DNA of 64,000 nucleotides from Liolophura sinensis (GCF_032854445.1 NC_088299.1:15495608-15559607), one strand, 5' to 3'; counted from the first letter of the stretch, positions 1 through 15,338 are shown. Notes: generated by a model from the sequence alone, not told the origin. Numbers and translations are program-made.

Positions 1-1918
1 TAGGTAATCAATTGTCCAAGTGTGAACAGGTATTATAGGCAGTTTCCACACCTGTCTTCATCTACACCTCAGACTTAAAGCAGTTCACTTTACACATAGA
101 TTATGCATATTAATTTTCACTTACATCTTTTGTTAATCAGGCAATGTATATTAATTTAACCGTACCCACTATCATGTAAACCACTAACGACTGAGATTGT
201 GGAGAAGTCCACAGCCTGTCACGCACACACAAAGGCGTGATGGGCTTCTTGTGTGCACAGATATATGCACAGGTGTGCATGTTTATGACATTACAATGCG
301 AGCCGAGCTGACTTCACTGCCAAACGACATCAGATACCCTGTCAACCTATCACTGTCACCAGCACCTAGGGCTCTTTAGTTCCCTCTTCAGAGAGACTAT
401 CTGTTTGTCTAATTCATGCATTGTGTTTCTACAAATTCGTTTCACCTGTGAAGAGTAGGATTACAACTAGCAGTAAAGAAATAAACACAGAGAAGGATGA
501 ATAAGGTGTAAACTACAGATCAGTACAACCATAAACAGTCCTCCCCATATCAGGTCAGGCCATCAGTGTAGTAGGTTTGAAAACTTAATTTTTACTAACT
601 GACTTTGTTGTCTCAGCCAGCCTTACCTAATTATATTCTCTCATTGCATCTTTTCTTTTTATTCGGATTTTAACAAGTTAAGAGCACTGACTGAACTTAG
701 CTAGCACACTGAATGTTGTACAGCAGTGTGGGATTAAGACATCCTCAAGGCAATGTCAACTTCCTTAAGTTTTCTTCCCCTTGCTGAAGTTAAGACTAAG
801 ATGAGTCCAGGCTGAGCTAGCTGGTAACTGGTTAATCCCAGTTACCCTGGGTAACCTAAACCTTTACGTGTGGTCATTTGCCTAGGTCCTGGGATTGTAT
901 TTCAAGCTGATCCCCATTTGGGGGCGTGTCTATTGTGCTAGCTTGCAGCCTTTGTCCAGGACAAATAAAAAGTCTAGATTCTAATTACTGCTCCCCACTA
1001 ACCCGCTGCATTAACTGTGAGCTGACAAGCCACCTGACCATAATACACTCTACACCTGAACAAGCTGAAGTAACACAGAAGCAAAGGGAGATCATCTGCT
1101 ATATGATATAGACGGGGGTAGGGGGGGGATCTTACTGAATGACCCCTGAGGCATTCAAACTAACAGTGTCTCTCCATTCACCAGTTAAAGGCACCTTTTG
1201 GCGATCCCTGACCACCAGATTAATGCTGAACCAAAACCTGTTTTGTAACCTTTGTGAAACAGCCCTATCCAAGGAGAAAGAACTTTGATCAGCTAATACC
1301 TAATGCTGGGCACTATTCAACATTGTATATTTAGGAGAGTTCACTGGTCATGTTTAAGCCTTCAATCTCATAAGTCCACCCCCTCGGCTTTAAGAAGTTT
1401 GTAAGCTAACCGCCTTGAGTAACACATCCCACTAAAGATTATGATGTCAACAAGTAGAAAAGCTCTACAACACTGTTATACAACCCTCAGAAATATGATT
1501 ATACCATTTTACATTGATCAATCTGCAGTTTTTTGCTCTAGCAGTACTGATTATCTCCCTTGCGAAGAACACAGCTGAATTGCACAGGGAATATATCTGA
1601 AGAGGACGTACATGTACATGCATGTCTCTTGCTGTGAGACAGTTTGAATATTTCCCAAGCAGTTAAATGAATTCTATAAAAGAAATGAACCAAAAATAAA
1701 CCTGAAACACCCCGTCACACTTATTGCCATCAGAGCTGCCAAGAACATCCGCTCATTATTTAACCCCAAGCCAATTTTAATACCAGACAGAAGTCCATTG
1801 TGCCATTTAATAATGCATGGTCTAGACCAATATTCTCTTGGTGTCTTGTGTAGATTAGTTGACTAGCTAATGACTGATTCTGATACTCAAGTACCGTGAA
1901 GACTATATGACTACTCAC
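1..1918 (-). other. Start of Eph intron 3, no exon seen
   Basis: This follows the exon 3 donor at 1918. I looked on the minus strand for exon 4 of an Eph gene (Cys-rich, about 150 bp, between an AG and a GT) and found none, so the intron continues beyond position 1. The short open frames here have no recognisable domain. There is a G-run near 1121-1128 and a TACATGTAC-type motif around 1610-1622. Confidence 0.75.
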
Positions 1919-2588
1919 CGACACATGTTTGACTCGGAGTGGCTTGGTATCCCGGCATGCACTTGCAGCCGCCATCCAACAACGCCCAAGTTCCTCCGCC
2001 TTTGCACAGATAGGTGGGTCGCTTTTCTTCAGCGGCATTTGCAACACATTGCCCTTGTTTCTGGACAACAGAGGTCAAATCGGGGCCAGTGGGCGTTTCC
2101 AAGAACAAGGCATAGTTCTGTGTGATATTGGGGCAGGTGATGTAATACACTTTGATGGAAATCAAAGATATACAAGCCCCAGTGTCCTGGATAGCAAAGT
2201 AGACGCCTTGCCTGGTGATGGGGATACTCTTTGTCTCCACATTGATTCGGATGTCGTTTTCATCCTCATACAAATAGTCTGCAGCAATCACATCCATTTT
2301 GAAATATGTCTCTGGGTCCCACGTTGGCATCATGGCGTTGGCAAAGTCAGACTCGGCTTCATAATAATACAGGACAAAAGTCTCCTTGCACTGTTGTAAC
2401 CTTTGAGGGTCTTTGTGTCGTATACATTTTCGCATAGAAAACCGGATATCAATGTAAAGTCGATTTGCGTCCTTGCGATCGATAAAAGGAGTCCGCAACC
2501 AATTGTTCACATTTGTTTGTGTAACATAACACGATGTGTATATCCTCAGAGGATTTCCTTCATTGTCGTTGTAACTAGCTTCCACCCA
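1919..2588 (-). CDS. Eph receptor exon 3: ephrin-binding domain and start of Cys-rich region
   Basis: Eph receptors are membrane tyrosine kinases that bind ephrins on neighbouring cells. This 670-bp exon encodes 223 codons plus one base. Seen in sequence: a pyrimidine-rich acceptor ending 'ttacag' before TGG (codon 1, Trp), and a donor CG|gtgagt after 1919. Family hallmarks by exon residue are NNWLRTPFI (28-36), a Cys55/Cys67 pair, TFVLYYYEAESDF (70-82), IAADYLYE (101-108), and DTGACISLISIKVYY with Cys152-Pro (135-153). This last stretch and C-K-C-M-P-G-Y (208-214) closely resemble the two class V receptor kinase signatures. Cys20 and Cys152 probably form the conserved domain disulphide. Asn154-Ile-Thr is a possible N-glycosylation site. 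Cysteines 181, 195, 208, 210 and 222 begin the Cys-rich module. Size and borders match the large exon 3 of vertebrate Eph genes. A or B class cannot be decided from this part. The rest of the receptor lies outside the window. Confidence 0.96.
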
Positions 2589-5500
2589 CTGTAACACAGG
2601 AGAAAACAAACTGTCAGCAAACTAGCAATATTAGAAATTGTACAAAAAACATTCAGAATTCAGAATGATCCATTTTTAATCAGTTTTCAAGAAATTTGGG
2701 CATAAATCATTATGTATTGAATGTCACATTCAAAAAAGTTAACTAAGCTGTCACCACAATGCTAGTACTGTGATCATTTACACTTACTTTCCCCATGGTT
2801 GAACTAAACAATCATGTTTTTAGGGAAACAGCATGATAGCAAAGTTAAGAAGTCGTTGACAGTTTTATCATCATTTTAAGGAACATAATATAAATCAGAG
2901 CCACATGTCATTGACTGTACAAAAAAGGAAAAAAAGGCACATTCTAAAATCACCACAGTAATGCCAGGCGTTTAGATATAAACGCATGTACAACTCTCTT
3001 CTATTGTTAATATTTCTATTTACATAACTTTTCAAAAGAAATTAGAGACAAAAAATACTTAAACAATTCTAGTGTAATCATTTTCTTAATTCCACCTGCA
3101 AAGGAATGACTTTTTGTTTCGGTTTATAATTGTTTTCATTTTTAATATAAATGACGGAATTTCATGTACATTGTGAATCAACATAGCCCTGATAATAAGT
3201 CTTTCAACTGACTTCCCCTTATACTGTCAGTTGCAATATGACAAGAAAATAAAAACAGGGCTTGGTTGTGTTAACATTTAATAAGGCTTCCATAATGAAC
3301 TCTCTGCCTAATTTGTACATTATTAATGTCTGAAGTCTAAAAGCCTATATTCAACTGCCAGCTAATGAGTGGTGTTTTGCATAAAGACTGAGGGAAATCA
3401 GCGCATATGAACAGGGAGTGGAAGTCATCTTACCACAGCGGCATTCAAAAAACTTCTCCCCTCTCATAATTATACCGGTGTTGAAGTTTGCGGTGGCAAT
3501 TTTCCCCAGATCTCATTGGTATTCTGAGGCACAAATGATCTGGCAATGATATCACATCCTGCTCAGCTTCTAAATGCTCGCTACTTTATTTGCATAAAAG
3601 CTGTTCCCTGTTATACCTAATGGTGTGAATATTCAGAGAGCTGTCTATTACCGTAGATAACTTTGTTCACAGCCGATTAAAGTCGATGGACAAGTGACGC
3701 TGACTCACCAGCAAAAATATAATGATGAATTTAGGCTGAAATACTCAACTACATGTAACAGTAAAAATTTATTTGAAGGCATATTTCCAGTACAAATTAT
3801 TTTTTCCAAATAGAAAAAAAAGCAAAAAAGAAACGGCAGATTTACCTAAACCATGCATCAAGCAAATTTTCTTATTGGCCTGTTACATCGTGTTTACACA
3901 CTTTCTGATTCATGACTAAAATCTTTGAAAAATGTTCCGAAATTTTTCATTAAATTTGATCGAATGTTAAGACTCAGACTTGTGATTATTGGCCTTACTG
4001 AAAATTACATCTGACTAAGATAAGTATTCAGAAACAACATTTAATCCTAATGATGTTTCACAACAAATCATGCTTATTAAATCATTAATTTATGCAACTA
4101 CTTCTGATTGGTATCCACGACTGACTCTGACGACATCCTTGATAGATGTAGACCCACCTATAAGACTTACAACTATTAATTAATTTTACATTTGTCAGAG
4201 ATAATAATCAAGACATAATTAAAATCAGCATTTATTAAATCTAAAAGTATAATTACTCACACTGTTTTAACCATGCTTAATTTAATTAAATTCATTAAGA
4301 CATAGTTTGGCAGGTGTGAAAACAAATTTGAATTTTTAATGAACATATACATGTATGCTAATTTTGTCCTCTCAAAATACTGAATACTAATTAGGGTTTC
4401 TGCACCTCTTGCATCACGATTTTCATTTCATCTTCTTATCTCTTAAGCTTGAGAGGGTTATTTGGTCATTGTTGTGATAACCCTTAGTCATGGCCTGAAT
4501 GAAACCTGCTACATGCCTTGTCTAAAATCTTGTGCACTTAAAACTGTTTTGTTTTTACATAAAAACCCAGTATGGTACATGGCAGAAACCTGTCAAACAA
4601 GGTAGGGAAAATATATTTGAAAAGAGAGTTTCGTCCAGTAATACCAGCTCACAGATGGGAATTCAGCTAAATATAAATTGTCATAAAGTTGTAGTTAAGT
4701 TAGGAAAGGATGTTTCAGATTTGATTTCGGGAATAGGAGAGGGCTATGTATATTTTCATACTCAGAGCTTTATCCATGCAGAAAAAAATTCAGCTGGAGT
4801 AAATTAGAATGCTTTAAAAAGAAAGATATTAGCTACATCAATCACAATCCTCACATATCAACCACCTTAAGTGAGCTCTGGGATTTTAATAAGGCTTATC
4901 CTCACATTCACATACATGTATCTCAGCAATTCTTTGTGTTTGATGTGACCCCAAACATATTGTTTATGTCATCAGATGTTTACTCATCCTTCAGAAGTGG
5001 GAAGCCATTATTTTGACTAATTTAAATCACTGAAGATCACTATCTGTTTAATGAACAAAAGCCATGACAGATCTCTTTCGTCAAAACTAAATGACTTTAC
5101 CCCGAGGGTCAAAACACCACAAATAAGTACATTTTTTCTCTAATTACTTTTTTTACTGATACAGCTTATCCCCAGGCTACAAATCTACAAACAACATTAC
5201 TCCCTCTCTCTCCTCTCCACATCACAAAATCTAATTCATTGCTACTGTGAAACAAAACAGCACAAAAACGTCAAGACATGTTTTCTAAGCCTGCACAAAA
5301 TTGGTTATCACATTTTGGCCTACCAATACTTTACTATAAGCTTCTTTCAAATGTTTTGAGACCATTGGTCTGCAGATGTTTCAGAATAATGATAGGGCCA
5401 GCCCACCCAGGTGGTCTATTACTAAGGCCTTAAGCAGGGGGCCTTCTGCCTTATCTGGTAGTGACAGATCCCGCACTAGCCAATCCATCATCCAGGCATG

Positions 5501-8474
5501 GACACTGACAATCACCAACTCTCGCCTGACTGCCTCAAAAACCAAACCCAGTGTTTTCTGTAAAGGTTGACTTTTAATCCACTAATAAAGGAATTAGGCT
5601 AAAAGGGAAAAGAGAACAACACAAGGCTGGACACGCCACCGGAAATTTTCAACAATTTAATTTGGAAACTTGCACTTGATTAATCTTTTAGACTCCACAA
5701 ATCAGATTTTTTGACTTTCCCAGACAAAAGCATAAGGCAAAGGACTCCCCCCTACAGTGTACCACTGTTGAACAATAGGGTCAATAGAGAAATCAATTAG
5801 TGATAAAAACTTAAGCCCTTGCAGATACTGACCCAAACAGAACGTTTTCAACAACAAACCCTCCAGCTGATGGACATGTTCTAATGAACAAGTGGCGCTT
5901 AATCAAACAAAGATGCACTGAGGTATTTTCAGACAAGTATCCTCATAATATAAGACAAGTAACCTCATAATACAAGATAACTTTTCCCCCTGTATATCGA
6001 TCATTATGGGATATAGCCAAGGTAATATGAGTAAATGTTAGCTTGCCGACCCCTTGCTTGAGAAGATAAATAAGGGACGCTTTCAAAACACAGCTATGAA
6101 AACATAACAAGGTGGGGCCAAACACAAGGGGTGTCATGCCGGCCAACAGTCCTAGCCAGCGAACAGGCATGCCAGGAGGGGGAGTGTAAACATGCAGACG
6201 TCGCTGTGTAGTGTCTCGCACCCCGCACCAGCAGCGCGGGGTTACGCCAAGCACTTCCAGCAAATGTGACCTACACATGGCTTTCAGCTCGAAAAACATT
6301 CATTACTTCACCAAGAATTTCTGCCCTTTGTCTTAAAGCTGCTCTTAATCGATTCGTCTTAATTACTTGAATTATGTAATGTACATGTAGCTTAAAATCT
6401 TTAAAATGCACCAGTGTGTGTATGACTTTCAACTGATGCAATTCAAGTTAAAGGTAACTAATGGTAACGTGAAGTTTGTCCCAGCTGGACAATATCATTG
6501 AAGGGTCAATCATTATTTGACCAGAAAGTGGAGGGCTATTTGCTAAGCCCTGACCAGCCACAGCTGAGAAGGGGACAAACACCCAGAGTGGACAGTTTAA
6601 CCACTTCTACCCCTAAACTAACGGACGGTTGGTCAGATTCAACGCTTCCATGTTTGTGAAGCGCAAATTTACGTTATTCTGACCTCGACAACAACACAGC
6701 AATGTGCGAAAATGGCTGATGAGCCAACAGTGAATGTTCCATGCACTTAGAACCTTCAAAATGTCATTGCCGTCTTGCTGCATGATTATTATACTCTGGA
6801 AAATGTCTGTGCAAGAAAACCACAAAGTTAGCGAAACATTTCAAATAGGTAACACACAGAAAAGGAAAAATACCAGTAAGAAAGTGAAGCTTTTTTACTT
6901 TCATTATTATCAATAGCCACTGTTCATAATCTTTGTCATACTGTTCCCTTAAAGACATTATGGAAACAAATACTATGAATCTAAATAAAGTGAGCACTCA
7001 GCATATGTGCTACTACAGCAAGAAACTCCATTCTTAGCTGCCTCTAAAACAAATGCGACTCCCAAGTGGTAGACATGAGAAACTTTCTATCATTTGGTAT
7101 CTGCAGTCATCAGTAAGAGCTCCGGTCAGATAACAGCTAAGTTAAAGTTGTCCGTCTGACAGAGTTACATGGACTCTAATCTATGGCAGATGTAAATGTT
7201 CTAACAAACAGTTGGAAGTATATCTTCCACACTCTCTTTCTCATTTCATTTCTTCAATCCATATGCCATTTTACTACACCATCAAAACGATAGATGCATT
7301 TCCCAATGTTAAATTATTTTTCTTAGCAATAAACTAGTATCCTGAAAATGTTCCAATCAAAAGTACTACATTAAAGATCAATTTCAATATACTAAAGGTG
7401 GCTGTCAATCATATGCCATCGCTCCACAAAATGGGGCACAAAATGGGGTAAACAACTAAGCATGGCTGATAGTCAATTTGGGTGATTCTTAACCACTGGG
7501 ACCACCAAACCAAACCTATGTGTTCACAGACAATCAGAATATCTATGGTATTCTGTATCTTTGGCATAGTTGTGATGTATTTCCTCTGTTTGCTTTGCAT
7601 TTCTGTTGTAAAAACAGGCTGGTTTTAAACCTTGGGAGTTGGGAGGGCCAGCAGCGAAGACAAAAAGCAGGCAGAGTCTATCAGATAAAATGTCAAGAGT
7701 GATGAAAACCAGAACATCTCTCCCATAACTCTACAAGGAATCATTTCAAAGCACACCAAATGTATTATGCTACATACTAATGAACTGTTTTATGTCATGT
7801 GACACGCAACAACAAGTAACACACTGGTCTAATGGAAGCCTGCAATACATATAATTTTGCACAGTCATCCAGAAATATATCAAAAACCTGTTAAATGTTT
7901 AAAATACAGACAATGCATTTAATTCATGCAGTTATTTGTATTTGCTCATACATACAGCATGCTACAGTCTCATCAATCCAGGTGAATGTAATAATGAGTA
8001 GAAAAGTTTTATCTTTGTGATAGATTTGCTTCTTAATCCCAACTGAAGAAATAATACGCTAAATCGTGTTTTATATGGATGTACATGTACAAACAAAGGT
8101 ATGACAACTAGTACAGAAGCCGTTTCCTTATAAATATGAATAAATATAAAAAAAAAGAATTTGTTTAAGTGCATGTTTGACAGATGTTTATTCTCAGCCT
8201 AAGTTTGCTAAAGGTCATCTTCTATCCCTAGCAGTTTGCTTCCAACAGAGTGCAGACACAAACGGGGAAGAAAACCTTCTCCTCTCAGAAGACCGGCAGC
8301 TAAATATTACATTCAGTTATAGCCTATATTGTGTTTCTGCTGGGGAGTTCAGCTGGGATGTTTTCTTGGCCCTCCACTATATACTATACAAACAACGTCC
8401 ATGTGCTCTGCTGTCAGGACTGTTTTCAAACTGTACAGTTTGACTGGCAGAGCTATTTACGCACTCCTTCCTGC

Positions 8475-8520
8475 GATGAAGGATACTCAGGAATTACGAT
8501 GAAGGATACTCAGGAATTAC
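8475..8520. repeat. 23-bp tandem duplication
   Basis: GATGAAGGATACTCAGGAAT plus TAC occurs twice head to tail (8475-8497 and 8498-8520) with no mismatch. The lack of differences suggests a recent event. It lies in intron 2 and nothing else marks it. Confidence 0.95.
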
Positions 8521-11500
8521 AAGTGCTCATGAAATGGTATACGGGAACCCTACCCCTTGCACAAAAAAATATTCATCACATGTGGCCACTGTACATGTGC
8601 ACAGAAAACCATCTTGATACACCAATAGCCTGCCATGTATTCCTTGTCTCATTTTGGCAGAGTAAAAGGGTCAAATATTATCCAGTCTTTTAATATTCCT
8701 AAAGCCAAAGACAACAGGAGATCGCGAGACCGTCCCAGAAGCACTTAACCCACCTCTTTTGTGAAATGTAAGGATAGTGTAACTAGGGCATCTTTCCTTA
8801 TCAAGAAAACAAAAATGTGGGATCAAGATTGCATGCCACAATACCTACTGTGAATTATTACAAGAATGATAGTGAAAGATGAAAGACAGCTGGGGTCACT
8901 ACACCACAGGTACCTTTTCTTTATTATAACAGTAAACATTTAACCTCAAATATATGATGTGCTGGATGTTATTAACAGAAGAAAATAGAGATTTGCTGGC
9001 ATTTTTTTCATCTTGAATACAGGAAATCACCAAACAAGTAGAAAAAGGTAAAAATTGTTAAGGGACAGAACTATACAAATTCTGTCACACTTTTGCTGGC
9101 TAATTCATGCAGTGAAATTCAAGTCCCGGGCAGCAAATATTTAAGTACTTTTCTCAAAACATGGTCACCAGTTGATTAAATCCCTGTAAACAATGGCGGT
9201 AAATGGGGTTGGGAGGAGACGGGCTCTGCGTACAACAGCTTCAGGTTTGCACATGGTAATTTTTGTGAGCTCAGTTAGATGGCCAGCGAGTGATCTTCAG
9301 CTGAATCTTAATTACTCTGGCCATCTCAAACTCTGTACCCTAAGACCTTAGGCCTAAGTCCCCTATCCCGGAACCCATGTGTCTTCACATCAGATACCCA
9401 CCCGAACCATACCACTGACTGGCCACTGAGTGGATACTAGCCCGGGCCCCTGAGAGAGCACTGTGATAATAATCATGTGATTAAACAATTTTCAGTTTAG
9501 ATAGTAAATGGCGGTGAATTATAGAACAACATCCACTGAATCCATGTTGATTGCTGGGAATACTTGAGGGACAAGGAAACTAGCTTCCTGAATTACAAGC
9601 AATTCCGAGTCCATCATGGGGGAGTCGCTGTTCGTACCAATTATACATTCATATCTTTACCTCCATCAGCAAAAATTGAATTGCATCTTCTCAGCCAGGA
9701 AATTTGGACTAGTTTGGGAACTCATCCATCTAGGCACAATTTGCAGGCTGTCCAATCCTCTGACATACCGACCCTAGACAATCCCAAAGACGCCATGGAT
9801 GCCCAACAAAATAGTCCATTACATTTAGCCAAAATATACATAAAGTTATCATTTGTTTGGCAGACATGGCTGTTAAAAATTGCCACGCACAGTGTTTTCT
9901 GAACCACTAAACTAATCATCTGTAATTAATAAACATTCAGATGAAGGTAAATTGTCTGCAATTGGAATGTATTAAGACAATCGCTTTTAAGATGTATAAA
10001 AGCAATTGGTAAGAAATAACACGTCCTGCCAGGTCACAGGTAAATGTTTACCAGGACTGCAACTGTATCACTATGGGTTGGTATAGCCATGAATCAACAA
10101 AATACATCATTAACCTTAAACACTGTTGTTCCCATAAAAAGAATATCCTGGGATCACACAAAGAGAAGAATGTGTCAGTTCTCTGAATCCCATCTTTCTG
10201 GGCACACACAAGTATCATAAACCATAAAAATTGAAGGGCCAAATCTATTTGTATGTAAATATCCTCTAAGTGCTAGGACAAAAATGGATTCAATTTGCCC
10301 AGGAAAAAATTTACAAACTATTATCACTCAGAATAAGTAAAGTACTGATTACCTTATAACTCCAAATTATACATGTTTTGTACAAGGTATTTTCTGACAA
10401 AGTATACACTCTTAAACGCCCAAGTGGATTTAAACCCTGCTAAGACAAACAATATGTGTGCAGTATTCACACATATAGACTAAACTGCAACAAACTTCCA
10501 CTCCCATCCCACCCACACCCCCACCATCACCACCACCCAAAAAAATGTTATTAAAAATCACTAGATCTATATAAAATCATGATACTGGTTGTGCTGTGGA
10601 AATGTACAACCTCCACCAAACAGGATAAAGCCACTGACTCCAGACATATGAAACAGCCAAAATTTCTATTATTGAGTACAAACACCCAAAAGAGCCTCAT
10701 GTAGATGAGGCTCTGGAAGTGGGCAAGTCACTGAATTTGTACAAGTATATACATGCACATTGTAGTCATTTCTTGTAAAGGTTTAATAACAGTCATATTC
10801 TATTCAGCACAACATGGGTAATACATTACATTTCATAAGATCATATACTTCACCTCATGCTCAGCCCAACAAGAGCTACATGTAATTTAAGCACAAATGA
10901 GCAAAATAAGCCATACACCAGTGATCCCAGTCTGAGTCCCCCTAATCAACTCAGCTACCCCTAATTTGGTTAACTCCGCTCATTTTTTACGATATTGCCC
11001 AATTGTGTATGTATACATTGAACTGAGGAGATGGGGGGAAAAAACCAACCAATTAGCATTAACAGCGTACCCATTCAATTAATCAATGTCCACTAAAATC
11101 CTATTGGCAAATTGATATATCCAAATGCCAATTTTTTTTTTCCCAGGCCTGACACCAAAACACACCATGCATTAGTTTATTAAGTCTTAGCAAAAACTGG
11201 AGGGTAGGGAGATCCACTCCACACAGTCTACCAAGTACCCCTGGTTATATCCCAAAAGGTATTATTGACATAAAGTTCACTTGATCAAACACATTAGTGT
11301 TCAATGTGAGATCTTTACACGCCACTGGCAACAAAGGAGATCTTTACCTGTGGTACAGAGGAGTTGTTAGCCTGGGCTAACCCACATCTAAAGATTTTGG
11401 TCCAACTTTAAAAACTCTCCCACAAATCTCTTGACACGATAAAAGCAAAGAGTTGGTTGAATAAACCGAGAGCTGTGAACAGCAAACAACTCGCTTACAT

Positions 11501-11831
11501 TTTGGCAGCCACATTGTCTGTCCCCAGGGATTACCCTAACACTGAGAAAAGAGGTAAAACATTCCTTTTCATGTTTATGAAATATGACCAAATACTGCAC
11601 TGCTGAGACCTTTCTATCATCTGTACCTGATGAGACTTCATAAATGCTTGTAAGCAGCAAAAAGACTCCTGCAATCCTTATTTGTAGGCTATATTTAGTT
11701 CCTTTCTTTAGGCAAATATTTTCTTCTTCTCTCTTCAAAATAAACAAACTGAATGCAGAAGATGTGCATATATATCTATATATCCACAAACATTCACACC
11801 AGGTCATTGTGCTTTACAAAGACATGCCATA

Positions 11832-11833
<2 letters not shown>

Positions 11834-11873
<40 letters not shown>
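11834..11873. repeat. GT microsatellite, about 20 units
   Basis: An uninterrupted 40-bp GT run in intron 2, probably polymorphic in length. The Val-Cys run it gives in translation is not a protein. Confidence 0.98.
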
Positions 11874-11879
<6 letters not shown>

Positions 11880-14800
11880 TCAAGAAAATGATTCATTCAG
11901 TACAAAGACTTCTGTACTTTCATACATATACCACACACACAAGAATATATATCAACTGTTTTGACAACAACCAACCATCCCACACAGGATGGATAGGTTG
12001 ACAAACATACTAACGTTCATTAAGCCCCAAAATGATTTCATGACACAAAAAAATAAATGGGCAGTCAATTTATAAGGTTATTGAAAAAGATTAGGCACAC
12101 AGGTTAAATCTCTGCTGGAAATGTTCCGTGATCAGACTGTGGCTCAGGCGAAACAAACAGTAAAAGGTTTAACTTTCTTCCAACAAAGAGTTACATTTTC
12201 TGGGCTTTGCTCTGACACTAAGAGACATCGCTAGCAGCGAGGTTACAACTCCCCTGTGTTTGGAGTTCATTTCCTAACCATTGTCACTTCAGATTTCTTT
12301 CCTCCACGAGCAAACAGTGCTTCTGGGGTTGCCATTATCCCAAGTAAATCTACAGATCGCTGCAGTAACAAAGAACAAAATGTTAAAATGGGTGCTTTAA
12401 ATCTGGCCTTCACAGACAACCAGACTTGGCTGCAGAAAGATATTCTCCATTCAGAAGGAAGGACAATAAATTAAGAGCAAATGAGATGACCTGACGGGAG
12501 AATTATATCCTCTGCCCTCTCCAAAATGTCAGAAGATTTTGAAGCTATTTACAAAGCAAGAGGTCCCCAGCTTTAGGGCACTTAAAAACCCAACTCTATC
12601 AGGACTACCACAGGCCAGTACTCTAAGAGTGGACAAGAAATCAATTCATGTCATAAACTGAGCTGGGACTCTGGTATCATAGCTACCTACATGTATCACA
12701 GAGTCTCCCCCTGGTAGAGCCTGCTTACACAGGCAGGCACCTATAATAACAAACATCTGTGGATTGACTATCAGGGATGCCTCCTAGTAAAAAGGTAGGC
12801 TTACACTGGGGTGTGACTAGGGGCTGAGCAGGCCGCATCACTGGATAATCGCCCCTAATGTCTGGCACTTGTGGAACCTGAAGGTCTGCAATCTCATACC
12901 CTGGGAAGAAAATTGGGCATGTTCATGTCTGATATTCAGTGGGGTTCAGTTCACGCTCCAGGGGATTTATACCCGGGTACTGAGGCGCCCTTCACCTTGT
13001 GCCGACATCCTAACAGAGCCACCCTGTAGTGGTGAAGCAGCCTAAACCAGTTACTCTTTCCCTATTTTTCCCTGCGGGCATTGCATGGGTTCCTACACCC
13101 ATGGCTAGGAACAACACCCACAAGGACAGTCTCACTAGAAGCAAGACCACTGAACTTTCATCACAGCACATGATGACTTCCTTATGGGACTTCTTCTAAA
13201 GGTTGCTGCTGCCAGGTTATGTGCTGAACACCCTCCAATAACAAACTTCACAGACAATTGGCCAAGGAAACAATTTATCACCAAATTCCCTCATGGTCAA
13301 GAATTCCAGCCTTATTGAAACCTATGCCCCGGGTTATGGATAGCCCCTTCCACGAAATCCTAGATTCTGCAGCTAGTTACTTGATATTGGGGAAAAAACT
13401 GCTGTGGGACAATCAGGCGTGGATTTCAACATGTTCCCCAGGGAGAAAGCTGCTTGGAAACAGGGAAGGCCTGTTTAAAGTCAACAGGCACTGTTAGACA
13501 GCTTAGAAGGGGTGCAGAAAAAACTTGCCCCTTGGAAACATGGTGTGGAAATCCACTGACACTAGATGTATGGCCATGCTAACCCCCATCTGTGGCAGCT
13601 CTTTGCAGTGCTGTTCTATCCAGCCCGGCCCTTGAATACCTCTCCATTAACATATCTCTGGGAATTTAGCCCATGATTGAACCATGCTCTTCTTCATTTA
13701 AAATTATCAGACCTTCTGGGCCAAAATATGTCACAATTATTTTCTTTTAGGAGGGGTACATATATACGTCATGATCAACAAGGAAATTTTGTCATTATCA
13801 ATGAAGCTTTAAGGCAACAGCTTCAATGTACATGTACATAAGAATCAAACTGGGTGGTATAAAAGTCAGGTCTTAAATTCTGTGTCTTATCAGATAGTCT
13901 GAGCATTATCTCCCCTATCTCCCACCAGAGGGAACTGTTGCCCTCACTCTAGAAATTGCCACTGATGGCTGTGTCTTGGTCTTCTAAACTGTTCTTTGAT
14001 AAGAAACCAATTTGGCACGATCGTGTAAACAACTGTTGTAATTCCAGGCTTTTCTTATTAAAAAGGCCATCAATCTTATAACCCTAACTACTATTAAATT
14101 GATTCTTTAATCTACAGGCCCAATTTTCAAAATCACCAACTGTTTTAGCGATAGCAATTCAATTTTGCTAAATAAACACTGATGAATCAGAGAGATGTCA
14201 AATACAATTATTTCCTTTTTTCATCAAAAAACCATCACACAGGAAGTAAACTAGAAAACTGGAAGATATTTGGTTTAGGCCTCTTCATCACCATGTCAGT
14301 CAATATACACATGCTCAGGATGGTTAGAAAAAGTGTTAAAACAGTGTTAGAAAAAGCAAGTCACTTATGTAACATTATATTGTAGCCAATTTCTCTGGTG
14401 TGCTTAGTCTGGACAAAAAACATCACTGAGCTTCACATAATCTTTAAAATAATTTATTTCTGTGAAAAAGTCAGCGTCCTGTCTTTTCATTTAGAGTGTG
14501 CATAAATATTTCTTAAGTGATCACAGTTAAAGATGTAGTCAGAATGCAGTGATGAGGGATGGAGCCACGCCTCTCCACCCAAACAACCAACCAATAGCCA
14601 GCAAATTCTCAACAAGCTGTCAGTGTTGTTTCAGTATCCAATTAATCTTTATGACCCTCACAGCTTATGTGTGAACCCAGCACTTGATGGGATTTACCCT
14701 AAATCTGCCGGGCTCAAATAAACCCAGACTAAAACTAATCATAAGTGATGAAAACTCCCAAGTTCCTTCAACTCCTGGCAAAATGTAGTAACTTTCACAT

Positions 14801-14970
14801 GAAACTTTTGCCTTAGTTCTAAGAAAAGAAACTACAGAATTTGTACAACCCATTCTACACATAAACTTCTAGCAAATGCCTGTTAAAAGTTTATAGCACA
14901 AAGTTTCTTGTACTTGACGTTCACTGCATTGGATCTAAAAGTTACTCATTCTACCCAATTCTGCGGCGGA

Positions 14971-14993
14971 GGGGGGGGTGGGGGGGGGGGGGG
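14971..14993 (+). repeat. G-tract (8 G, T, 14 G)
   Basis: A near-pure G run on the plus strand, C on the gene's sense strand. It could form a G-quadruplex in DNA. A run like this is also prone to sequencing error. Confidence 0.9.
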
Positions 14994-15338
14994 TGATGGT
15001 AGGAAGATAAGAGATCATCCCCGGATGTCCTACCTAGGTAATTAAAGTTCAAGTTATAACAAAGTATCACATAACCTTTTATTAGCCTATGAAAATGCAA
15101 GTTTTCATGTGTTTCCGTAAGAGCAAATTCAGGGCTTCTATAATAAACACAACGTGTGAAAGTTTCTCTAGAAACGGACAAAACTGACATTTGTATTCTA
15201 ACATAGTCTGATGCACCAGAACAATGCTCTCCTTGCCTTATACACAAACAGGCCTGTCTGATATAATATTTCACCCTAAACATGATCACACCTGTTATTT
15301 AAAACTTCACTGTCATGTGATGCCAGTCTTAAGCTTTT

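Noticed and set aside
1929-2399. 156-codon plus-strand open frame
   Set aside because: Antisense shadow of Eph exon 3.
11644-11964. Open frame containing a Val-Cys run
   Set aside because: It is a GT microsatellite read in frame.
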